Source: Candidula unifasciata (Eukaryota > Mollusca > Gastropoda > Stylommatophora > Geomitridae). Taken from it: DNA of 64,000 nucleotides. The position numbers and the translations under genes were made by a program. The stretch lies in contig CAJHNH020000792.1 in the NCBI GenBank assembly GCA_905116865.2, positions 62,001-126,000 on the forward strand, read 5' to 3'. Shown here piece after piece: positions 22,792 through 32,662 of this stretch. The notes beneath the pieces are model-generated. The model worked only from the letters and a program-made list of their open reading frames with translations, did no database searches and was not told where the DNA came from. The first letter of the stretch is position 1, and each line of letters starts with the position of its first letter.

Positions 22792-24947
22792 CTACCACTT
22801 CCTGGCTCCCAAGACTTCCACTGGTCTGAATTTCCAGTAGTCTTTATGACAATGTCTTGTCCAGTAGATGTGCTTAAAATGCATGCACCAGTGGTGTACT
22901 GACCGTTTGTCCGGAGGTATTGCATCCCCCAGAATCAATGATTTCGTGGGTCTGGATGCTGAGATACCAAGGCCAACCTGATAACAAGGCTTAGCCCACA
23001 CTGTACCTAGATTCTGCCCTATCAAAAGAGGTAGAGCTTGTAGGGGCTGCTTGTATGGAAGAGTCACAGTGCAACTATCTTCCGCTATTCTCCTCCACCG
23101 ATTATCAATCTTAGTACATTCTGTCACTTTCCTTTTGGTATAAGGGATGGCGTCCATCGGGGTACCATGAGGTTGGCGCAGTTTACCACTGACTCTTTCT
23201 TGGTAGGGGGTCAACTTGTCCCCTCCTGTGTGCATTCTGTCCTCCCCTTCATAATTTATCGGGGTGAGTTTCTCATGAATAGAGCTCCTTTCGGAATAAG
23301 AGCACAAAAGTAGTTCAGTAAATACAGTCACATCAGTCAGAAGTGGTTCGTTTTCTGAAGATGCTAAGGTGGTATTGCTTCGGACCGAAGCTTCTACCGG
23401 CAGCTGAGTTACTCCTGTCGCATCTTTCGAAGTGAAGAGTACTCTAAGACCAGAGTGTTTGGTTTCCCTTTTACTCTTGGCTTGTTCAGCCACAATGTCC
23501 TTCATCTGAAGTTCCCCTGTGGTGTCAGCTGCACAGGCAAGAGATAGGCTCTCTCCCTGCCCAAAAGAAGTACATTCTTTTGTGTTGATGGCAAACAGTG
23601 CTGTTTGACCATTTTCAAAGTTAATAAGGCTTACAGGAATTTCCTGCTCATCAAGAGTTTCCTTCCCAGAATACTCTGCAAAGACCTCAGGGAAAGTATC
23701 CTCTGTGTCGGTTATTTCCTCCCTGGTCAAGCTTTTATGGGCCAAGTCCAGAGGGAGTAAATAAAGTTGAGTGCTGCTGCCATCACAGTCACCCATCTGG
23801 GATGCCAAATCAGAACTGATACTCATCTCCCTATTGCATGTGGCTGCATCAAGGGAAATGAAAGAAACAGATTTACTGTTATTCTCTGTACCCTGCTGCC
23901 ATGATTCCACTTCTTGTTTAACATTACTGAAGGGCATCATAGAGTCACTAAAAGTGCTACCTTCACTTTCATTATTGGCTAGTGTCCCAGTCAAACCGCC
24001 ATGTTTACGGTTCCAGCAGTTATCACGTTGGTGGCTGCTGTTCGATGTGTTCGGGGTCCTCTTAGTCCTACACTTCCCTTTCGGAACATGCCGATTCCCT
24101 TCTTTCACTAAGGAACATAAGAAGTTAAATGAATCGGATGTGGTGTTTGAGGTTCGTCTGTCACTGGTATGACGATTAAGGGTGCCCACGGTACACTTTC
24201 TCTTTCCATGATTCCATTTAGGCTCAGGAGGAGTCTCCTCACTTTGCTCATCTGAGTTAAGGGGAGTAAAGGGGTTCAGCAATGTGGATCTGCTCCCTTT
24301 TGAAGATTTCTTTGTTTTCTGTCCTCGCTTCCTTGTGGGGACAGGAGGCTTCTCATTTTGCTTATCAGGGCAATGGAGAATACAGGGGTTCAGCAATGTA
24401 GATCTGATTCCTGTCAAAGAATTCTTGATGTGCACTCTTTTCCTATAAGGAATAAGAGAGGTGAGGCAAGGTCTTGGGTGGTCTATTACTTCATCATTTG
24501 ATGAGGTACCATTTGGCGCAATAGTACACACCTCTCCATTGAGAGAGTGAGTCCCTGACCTTTCTACCAGAGTGTCAGTATGGGAGTTGTCAGTTCCCTC
24601 AACTACCTGGATGTTGTTCTCACCGTTCCCTGTGTCTAACTGCAGTTCTCTCTTCTTTGTCTGCCTAAGTAGTCGATAGTTATGCAGCTTTTCTTGAAGA
24701 AGCTTCATTCTTTTGACAGCTGCATCCTCTTGGAGTTGTCTAGCATCTTCTTCTTCTTCAAGTTGCCGTATTCTCTTTTCTTCTTTCCCCTCTCCGCTGC
24801 ATGACGAGCAAGCATTGAGTCCCATTCTTCCTGTTCGCGTTGTATGAACGTTGTTAACTCTTGTCCTCTATAGCCCCTTTGTGCACCAAAAATCCTTGCA
24901 TTTTCTAAGAACCTGGACCGGCGGTCCATAATGTCTAGATTGTTCAT
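22792..24947 (-). CDS. Gag-like ORF of the LTR element, with a -1 frame change near 24785
   Basis: A start region (24947-24705, 80 codons, preceded by an in-frame TAA) and a long frame (24825-22792, 677 codons) overlap. Reading the first and slipping -1 at 24789-24783 (G_GGA_AAG) gives one continuous product of about 718 residues. The N-terminal 120 residues are rich in Glu, Lys, Arg and Gln with likely coiled coil, as in many gag N-termini. Two units of a ~40-residue repeat, each with RSTLLNP, follow. There is no CCHC zinc knuckle and no clear DTG/DSG protease site; the C-terminus has a His/Cys/Trp-rich stretch near HHWCMHFKH. Function is inferred from position between LTRs, not from a family match. 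A plain frameshift mutation, or initiation at the ATG at 24825, are alternatives. Confidence 0.75.
24783..24789 (-). promoter_or_regulatory. Candidate -1 ribosomal frameshift site (G_GGA_AAG)
   Basis: A heptamer of the form X_XXY_YYZ, in register with the short upstream frame, sits exactly where a -1 slip would enter the long frame. I could not assess a downstream pseudoknot. A mutation creating the same frame change cannot be excluded. Confidence 0.45.
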
Positions 24948-25511
24948 TTACAAAGCAAGAGAAACTGATCACATGCAGGACTAACCAGAAGAGTATTTAT
25001 AGTTGAAGGGTTGGGTGATAGAATAGAAAAAAAAGGAAAACTGACCACAGCAGTAAGGAGAACGTTACTGAAAATAATGCAAGTAATCAAACATTACTGC
25101 ACAGCAATCAATGACACATTAAATAAACTTAACAGTAATGTCAAATGATAGAATGTCAACATAAAAATGATTTACAATCAATATCAAATGCTAAAGCAGT
25201 CAAGATTGGGAAAAAAAAATTCTCAGACTACTTCCTAATTGTGATATTACACTAATTAAGGTAAGTATAAACAGTTCATATTTTTTACTATCATTTACTT
25301 AACAGTTAATACTGCCACTCTTCAAACCCTAATTATGTAAGTCACTATTATAAAAAATGGTGCCTGTAATCTAGGGAATGTAAAAGTTTTTTAAGTATTT
25401 AAAAAAATTTATGAAATAAAATTTCAATTGTCTAGGGTTTCCCGGGTTTTAAATAACAGGCGCCGACACACTTGTGTGGCCTCAGATTATTATTCCGGAG
25501 AGCGCCTCACT

Positions 25512-26584
25512 TGTCGTGGAACAGGTTCCTTATACACTCACTAAAGTGGTGTTATCTTGTTAGAAACCGAGACAACTGTCTTTTGGTGCAAAGAGCAGAC
25601 AGTGTCCCTGGATACTCAGATACAGACTCGAATTGGCTCGCAAAAGAAGGTGAGCTGCCTGAATATCCCCAGAAAAGGGATAAGGGAATTTAGATGCCTA
25701 AACACTTAGACAGAGCAGATTACCCCTCCCGACAATTTCCCTTTCTGGTAGTAAAATTAAGCCCCCATCTAGACTATGTATATTGGTAGACAGCACTGAC
25801 ACCATACATACATCTAGAAATAGAAATAAACTTTAACTATGAGTTTAAATCAATCATAGGAATGTTTATTAAAATTAAAGTAAAATTCAATCATCTATTT
25901 ACTTTTGAAAATACATTATTCAAACTAAGTAGGATGAAAGATAAAAATGATAGTAACATGAAACTGTCGTCATGAGAGGATCAGTGGGAAATAACATACA
26001 ACAATTACCACCTGGAGTTTCCCAGAGGATCATCCATTTCAAAGACTGAGGTGGAATGTCGGATCTGTCCCAAGCACCAAGATCTTCCTTAGGGCACTCC
26101 AATCATTAGCTACAACCAGCCTGGCAGTGGTTTGGAAGCTCGTCCTGCCACAAGGAATCTGTCCTCGGCTTTTCAGCAGCTGGATTTAGATGTAACTATA
26201 TGGTCATGTTGCTAGGGTTTTTAGGCGGCGAGAAAGACAAAGTTCTGCCAAAACGGCCCGCTCTAACACCTGCTTGCTGACCTGAAGTAAAATGGCTGGC
26301 AATCTTGTCTCACTGCGGGATTTCCGGTGTTGGCCAGGGTTTTCCACGCTACGTTGCCGAGTTACTAGCCGTATATTTTTATACGTGAAAGCTCAGGGGA
26401 ATTACAAGTAGGACAATGGAAAATCCCCAAACAGCAACCGTAGGCTATAACCGGGATATCTCTCAATGCGTCTTATGACGAAAATGAAGTCACTGGGCGC
26501 ATGTAAGAGAGAAAAATAGAAGGGTCACAAAGGGGTGGTATGTCAGCCAAGTATCTTGTCTACTTTAAGCGGCGTCTCGCGACA
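25512..26584 (-). repeat. 5' LTR of the LTR retrotransposon (right copy)
   Basis: 1,073 bp, nearly identical to the left copy. By orientation this LTR carries the promoter that would drive the - strand transcript. A leader of about 565 bp separates it from the ORF start. Confidence 0.93.
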
Positions 26585-26689
26585 TGTTGTCTAGTGTGTT
26601 CTTCTATCTTTCTACTGCTTTCTATAAGTGCCGATCAATACACTTTCTGTTACTTAATTAATTCATAATACAGTCTGAGGAGAATGGTG

Positions 26690-26830
26690 CATCGAGGAGG
26701 GACCGGGGGATCTGGCCGGCGCCCAAAGCTCAAGAGAAAGACAAGATGGTTATACAATCAAGACTGATACTGGGGACACGAGTGCTTATGAGAATTCCCG
26801 AGTGCTCTAATGTCGATCTTTAATTCAACA
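26690..26830 (+). mobile_element. Short LINE 3' end fragment
   Basis: The last 50 bp resemble the terminal segment at 2360-2410. It lies between the LTR element target SINE and the sulfotransferase gene. Confidence 0.4.
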
Positions 26831-26930
26831 TTTATTTATGACCAAATATTTCACTTTTCTCCTTAAATGACATTACATACTAAATGTTCTATTAATACTT
26901 TCGCTGTGGTTTTTTTTTTTTTTTTTTCAG

Positions 26931-27056
26931 AATTGGAACTTGAAAAAATACTATTAAATACACAGAAGGAAAATACCCACAAGTATCAAATTTTGTAAAA
27001 ACTGAAAGCGGCCGGAATAGTTTCTTCTAAGAAGAAACAACTGCAACATACCAGCA
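26931..27056 (+). other. Possible 5' untranslated exon segment of the sulfotransferase gene
   Basis: An 18-nt T tract followed by CAG at 26928-26930 makes a strong splice acceptor. The 126 bp between it and the ATG contain an in-frame stop, so this would be leader sequence. No core promoter could be recognised. Confidence 0.35.
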
Positions 27057-27137
27057 ATGGATACGAAGACGGAAACAGTGAACCACCTAGAACAATTTAG
27101 CAAAGGAGTTAACATGTTCAGGGATAGAGCAATAGAG
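27057..27137 (+). CDS. Sulfotransferase gene, coding exon 1
   Basis: Twenty-seven codons from ATG to a donor reading GAG|GTGAGT, an almost perfect consensus. It ends in phase 0, which matches the acceptor of exon 2. It is highly charged and shows no recognisable domain. It is assigned because of the donor, the phase and an in-frame stop upstream; a transcript would be needed to prove it. Confidence 0.65.
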
Positions 27138-30100
27138 GTGAGTTATTTCTTGCTTAAATTTCGTATTGTAAGTTGTGTATCTTTATCACCATGAAATGCT
27201 GAACTAGACAATAACATAAATTCCGTATTTTAAGTAGTGCATCTTTATCACCATGAAATGCCGAACTAGACAATGACAGACACTGGTATCATCTGTCAAA
27301 TACGTATGTCGCAAGAACTGACTTCACTGCACAGGGTTTTATCACAGGTAGCTTTTTCTCTCTCCGCGAATGGTTAGCAGAGTGTCGAGTACCTCGAACA
27401 ATGCATGAACTCAGTAGCTCCAGTGATGATCCTCAGGGATTTCCCTTAACACTGCACACGTGAACTGAACGACGCAGTCAAGAATCGAACCCGCTAATAC
27501 ATAACTCGATACACACGCCTTCGCCATTTAACTGCTGTGATTCGCAAAGGGTCAAGTGACCTGCTAATGGATATGGGTGCTTTTTTTTCAGTTATCGCTT
27601 TATACATTTTATGTTCGTTCAGATATGTTATTATATTTATTTGCGAATCAGCACATAATAGTTATTATTACTGCGCACTTAGACTAGGCTTACGTCTTTG
27701 AAATCCACCCAAAAAAACTACTCTGAGAGGGGAATTAAAGGTCGAAGCTACAACCATGTAGAAGACATAGGGGGACGGCATGCGTAGGATATAACGACTT
27801 GGCGTGAGTTGGTTAAAGGTCTAAGTTCCATCAAGGGGTAAATGATAGAAGAAGAAGAAGAAGAAGAAGAAGAAGAAGAAGAAGAAGAAGAAGAAGAAGA
27901 AGAAGAAGAAGAAGAAGAAGAAGAAGAAGAAGAAGAAGAAGAAGAAAAAGAAGATGAAGAAGAAGAAGAGAGGCAGAAAATGAAGAAGAAAAAGAGCAAC
28001 AACAACAACAACAATAACAACGACAACAACAATAATAATAACAACAACAAGAAAAAGAAGAAGAGAAGGGGAAGAAAAAGAAGGGGAAGAAGAAGACGAA
28101 GCAGCAGCAGTTTGACGTTAGTTCCTCAACGTACTATTCTGTACATTTGTTAAAATCCACGCAGAACTGTCACCGCCCACAACCCCTATTGTAACGGATG
28201 TGTTTGTGTTATGAGTCTGTGTAAACATCACGTAAATCTCCCCAAACAGAGTTGAGCCACTTTTCATTCACAATTTTGTTAGACTGTTCGACTTGATGAA
28301 GGTTACGGGTGTGTCTGGCTCTATAGTTTGCTTTCTGTGTTGTCTTCCAATTAACTTTTTCATTTCAAGAAAGAAAGAATGCGTGTGACATAGGCTGCAG
28401 CACTCTCTAGAAAAAAAAAAAAAGGGCCAGTGCTGCATGTTTTTGGAGCGTTAAAAACGCTGGCAAGCTGAAATTTACAAAACGCGATATCAACGGCATC
28501 CCCGAACACACCCGTAACCTTGTGCGAAGGTAACAGGCACCGGAACTACTAATCAGAAGTGACCCAGTGTGTATATAGACGGGGCGTGGGGAGATTTGCG
28601 TTATGTTTACCTGAGTCTTACCTTGTTTCCTTATCTGTCAGTTTCGTCAGTAACAACATCTATTAATTTCAACTGTTTTCATATATTGTTTTAAGCATTC
28701 AGTCGTGCGAGTAGGAAAAATTGTTAATATTTACCCGTCTAGTTTATCTCTTTTTTGATCACATTAAATTCTCGCTGTACAAAGAAAAGTATCTGGTTAG
28801 TGAGCGCGCCGCTCCGTTGACTGGTGTTGTTTGCTTTATCGATAGGTGGACCTCTTTGAATGTTGATGCTTGTATGAAGTGAGAGAAAACAAACTACTCC
28901 AGACTTAACCGGTGGGTAATGGTAATGTCCAATGAAATATAACTAACGTTTGAGGTTGTAAATGCAGCTGACTTTGCTTTCCAGTTACCACGAGAAGCTC
29001 AATATTCTTTTAAAGAAAACCAGTGCTTTATTAATATCCTACTCCAAACACGGGAAATCCACAGGTCACGGGACAGTCTAATATTTCAGGGGATGGTAGA
29101 TAGGCTGCATGCAGTCTTAGGACCTAGGCTGCATGCATTCGTGGCACCTAGGCTGCACTCTCTCGTTGGACGTAGGTGGGTTAGGGCCAGTTCTATATGT
29201 TTTTGGTTCGTTAAGAAAATCAGAAAGCCTGGAAACCCGGTCTTACTACCCCCTTAAATGTAGGACTGTTCTGTGACGTCATCTGAGGGTAGGATATTAA
29301 TAAAGAACCAGAAAACCTCAATAATAACTGCAACATATGCATTCTGTTTCAGATACTGGTGTTCATACTATTCAGAATCACCCGTCGTCTGGTATTGACC
29401 TTGCAGAAATTCACCTGGGCTGTGACCGGGGTCGAAAGCATTCGCCGAGACGCTGCCAGAGGCCTGCAGTTCAAACAAAGCGCCCATGTCCAGGAGATAT
29501 TCTGGAAAAGAAAATATCTAGAGCATTCGGTAGCGGACGCCAGCAACTTCATTACTACACACTGTGGCTTCAGACAGCCCAGCTGCATCCTGAAGCCAAA
29601 CGTGTCTCTGTACTGTATGACGAGAAAGGAGGCTGTCTTCATAGAGGTGAAGGAGTCTGTCAACGTGTACAGATCCAAAGTCAGTACATATTTGTATCAC
29701 AACCAATACCATCATGCAGTCAACGTCATCACAATGCCACTGGCATCGTTTCATAAAGTGGCCAGTGATGTTGGACTTCCGAAAGTGCCTGTTACTTGCT
29801 TGGCTTGCACTGCAAGGAGTGGGTCAACTTTGCTTAGTCAGGTATTTATTTGAATAGCCTTTTTATGCTCGTGTCGTGTGGACTGCTGTTTTGCAATTGT
29901 TTTACATTATATATTGTGACGGCTAGACACTCGCGTGCGGATCGGAAGGTCGTGGGTTCGCTCTCTGGCGGAGCCGGATTTTTTTCAAAAAAAATTACCT
30001 TGACTCCCATGTCAACCCAGCCTTCAGTGGGTACCGGTTGCAGTCCTGGAAAGTATAGGCGACCGGCGTTTTATGCTAACCACACCACTCATCTTGTGCC

Positions 30101-32607
30101 GATTGGTCTAAAAAAAATAGGTCCAGCCCTATATGCCTATACGTCTAAAGGCGTGGAAAAGGGACCTTAACTTTACTTTACTATACTACTTTATTGTGAT
30201 ACCTCCCATATTGTATTACTATTAATTGTCTCGTTATATCTTCATGTTGTATTCTATTTGTTACTGGGTAAATTGACATTTGTGTGTTTAATTCGGTCTT
30301 GCTGTGTGGAACGTTTTGTAGTGCCTTCTATCTTGTACAGTGGTGCCTCTTCTTATGAACCACTCTGCATACGAACTTTTCAATGTACGTATATTTTTTT
30401 TTTTTAATATCCTATTCCGACATCTGCATTCGAGCCTAGAATAGAGATAGAACCCGTGATGCACTGCGCTTGGGTGCATGTTTGTTATTATTTATATAAT
30501 AAAGAAGGAGAAAACTGGAGTACATCGTGACACTAGGAAAGTTGGAGGTAAGGAGATGCAGAAGGAGACCGAGAGAGAAAATGCTGGACAGTTTGACACT
30601 ATGGCATGGAGGATCATCTTTGTCAGAGTTAATTGAAAGTACTCAAGACAAGGCTGTGGATAGACATGACTACCAACGTCACACGGCATGGACTTTAAGA
30701 AGAAGAATACAGCGTGATGAGTGGTGTGTGTTCCACGCGCGCTGCACCTACATATTTGTTTCTATAATTTGTGTGTGTATATCTATTTCGGTATTTGTTT
30801 AATCAAACTTAAAAATTAGTTTAGACACTTACAGGGGCCGTTATGGGCAAATATTTCTAATTATTAATTAGATATCGAATAAAATGTCCAGTGTGAGGCC
30901 AGAGATAACTAGGAGAGAAAATAAAAACAAAATCACAGAAGAAATAAAGAAAGAGGTTGTCGAAAAATATGAGAGAGTAGTCAGGCAAGTGATTTGGATA
31001 AGCAGAATTGCATGTCCAATTCCACCATATCTACAATTCTTAAGAAAGAAGCTTTTTAAAAGTAACATGATGTGGTAAAGTGAGTATCTATCGTGTCATC
31101 TAGAAAACAATTAAATTATGGTAAAAATAAGGACTTTACAACTTGTCTCGATTAATTATATTTAACTGAAAGCAGATAGTGTATTTCAAAATATGATCCG
31201 TTTAAACGCTCTAACTGTTTTCGAAGATCTCTCACTGTACCTGCCATCCAGTAAGTAGCAAAGACGTCGGTGAAGGGTTCAAAGCTAGCAACGGTTGATT
31301 TGGAAAATTCAAGAATGGAACCGATATCCACAGTGTTCTTAGACACGGAGAAGGTGCTCGTACTGACAAAGGAAAAAAAATTAAGCCGGTGGAGTTTTCG
31401 TGAAGGAATTTCAGGAACTGATAACGTCAGTTGGTTACAGACCAGAACAGGTTTTCAGCTGCAAAGAAACTGGACTTTTCTGTGGATATAAGGGAAAAGG
31501 GAGGGGGGTTGAGTAAGAGAAAGCCCATCAGTAAGGAGAACTTGGCTCTGCTAGGACACCAGCCGATGCAAGAGAGACAGACTTTGCTCTTTTGTGCTAA
31601 TGCCAGTGGCGATCCAAAGAGTAACACTCTGAAGGTTTACCGTCTGTTAGTTTATCACTTTGAAAATCCAAGAACCTAGGCATAACAGAAAGTTGTGGGT
31701 TCGTTCCAAGTTTGAAGACAAGATGAAGATGATTCACTCTCCTTAACAATATGTATATAATTTTCTTTAAATAAACGTTATACATAACATTTTGTGAGTA
31801 TATTTTTGACATGGAACGCATTATCGTATTTTACATTAATTTAAATGAGAAAATGTGTTTCGCATAACGGGCGTTTCGCTTTACGAGTATGATTCTGAAA
31901 CGAATTATGCTCGTTAAGCGAGGTTCCACTGTATATATATATATATATGTTTAATTCACTGCCCTTTATCATCTGATGTCAAGTGCCATCATGTACTTCT
32001 TATCTTGTACCATTTCTCATCTGGTCTTGCTGCAATTCTAAAAAATCATGTTCTTTCTTAACCTACGTCATTTCACACATTGGTCCACTGTCTTGCAGAA
32101 TTAGCTTGTTATGTAACCTTTTGCATTAATATAATATCATTTTGTCTTATTTTATGCTTTCTGCATTATTTCTTTGATTTCTCGCCTTTCTTCCAATATC
32201 TTCCGATTCGTTGAACTTGTAATTTTTACTTCTGTTTCCGTGTAATATGTGCCTATGATTCAGTATTTTCTAGCCTTTCTGTCACAGAGGCATTCTGTAA
32301 TTTTATTAATGCCATACAAATTTTTATCACATTCTCCGTGTGAGTTCTGGGTCCCATTTTGTGGTGTTAATTAGGGGTAGTATGTTTTTATATCATAGGC
32401 CAAGTCGTCCCCATGTAGAATGAAAATTTTTTTTTTTGAAGCCCCACCCTGGCTTTTGCCGGGGGCCCTGAATATAGCAGGGTCATAAAAATGACCTAAT
32501 GGCTGAAAGGGGTTTTGGGGAGCTCTCCACGGGAAAACCTCATCCGCATGGTAGCACTTTGTAACACCGGGTTTATATCGCTTGTCTGATTTTTCCTGGT
32601 GGGGTAC

Positions 32608-32662
<55 letters not shown>

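Larger units (their letters stand above)
21647..26584 (-). mobile_element. Young LTR retrotransposon, gag-like ORF only (non-autonomous)
   Basis: A 4,938-bp element with two long direct repeats, TG...CA termini (TGTCG/CGACA) and a perfect 5-bp target duplication, TGTTG, at 21642-21646 and 26585-26589. The polypurine tract on the - strand just inside the left LTR (AAAGGGGGGC) sets the orientation. The 2.8-kb interior encodes one long gag-like ORF and no motif of protease, RT, RNase H or integrase, so it would depend on enzymes made elsewhere. I found no convincing primer-binding site next to the 5' LTR. It sits inside a SINE copy whose intact relative is at 2449-2640. Family (Ty3, Bel or other) is undetermined. 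Confidence 0.92.
21541..26668 (+). mobile_element. SINE family S4 split by the LTR element (21541-21646 and 26585-26668)
   Basis: The left part ends TTTATGTTG and the right part begins TGTTGTCTAGTG. Removing the LTR element and one TGTTG restores a sequence collinear with 2449-2640. Confidence 0.88.
27138..29352 (+). other. Intron 1 of the sulfotransferase gene
   Basis: 2,215 bp, GTGAGT...TTTCAG. It holds a (GAA)n/(CAA)n tract, one copy of the ATCTCCCC-ended MITE and one copy of the CACGGGACAGTC MITE, which ends only about 48 bp before the acceptor. The rest (27144-27840, 28610-29020) shows nothing recognisable apart from a short duplicated segment near 27170-27275. Confidence 0.65.

Noticed and set aside
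22792..24825. 677-codon ORF as a host gene
   Set aside because: It lies between near-identical LTRs with a target duplication, on the strand set by the polypurine tract.
27748..28153. Glu- and Ser-rich frames of about 100 codons
   Set aside because: Translations of the (GAA)n tract.
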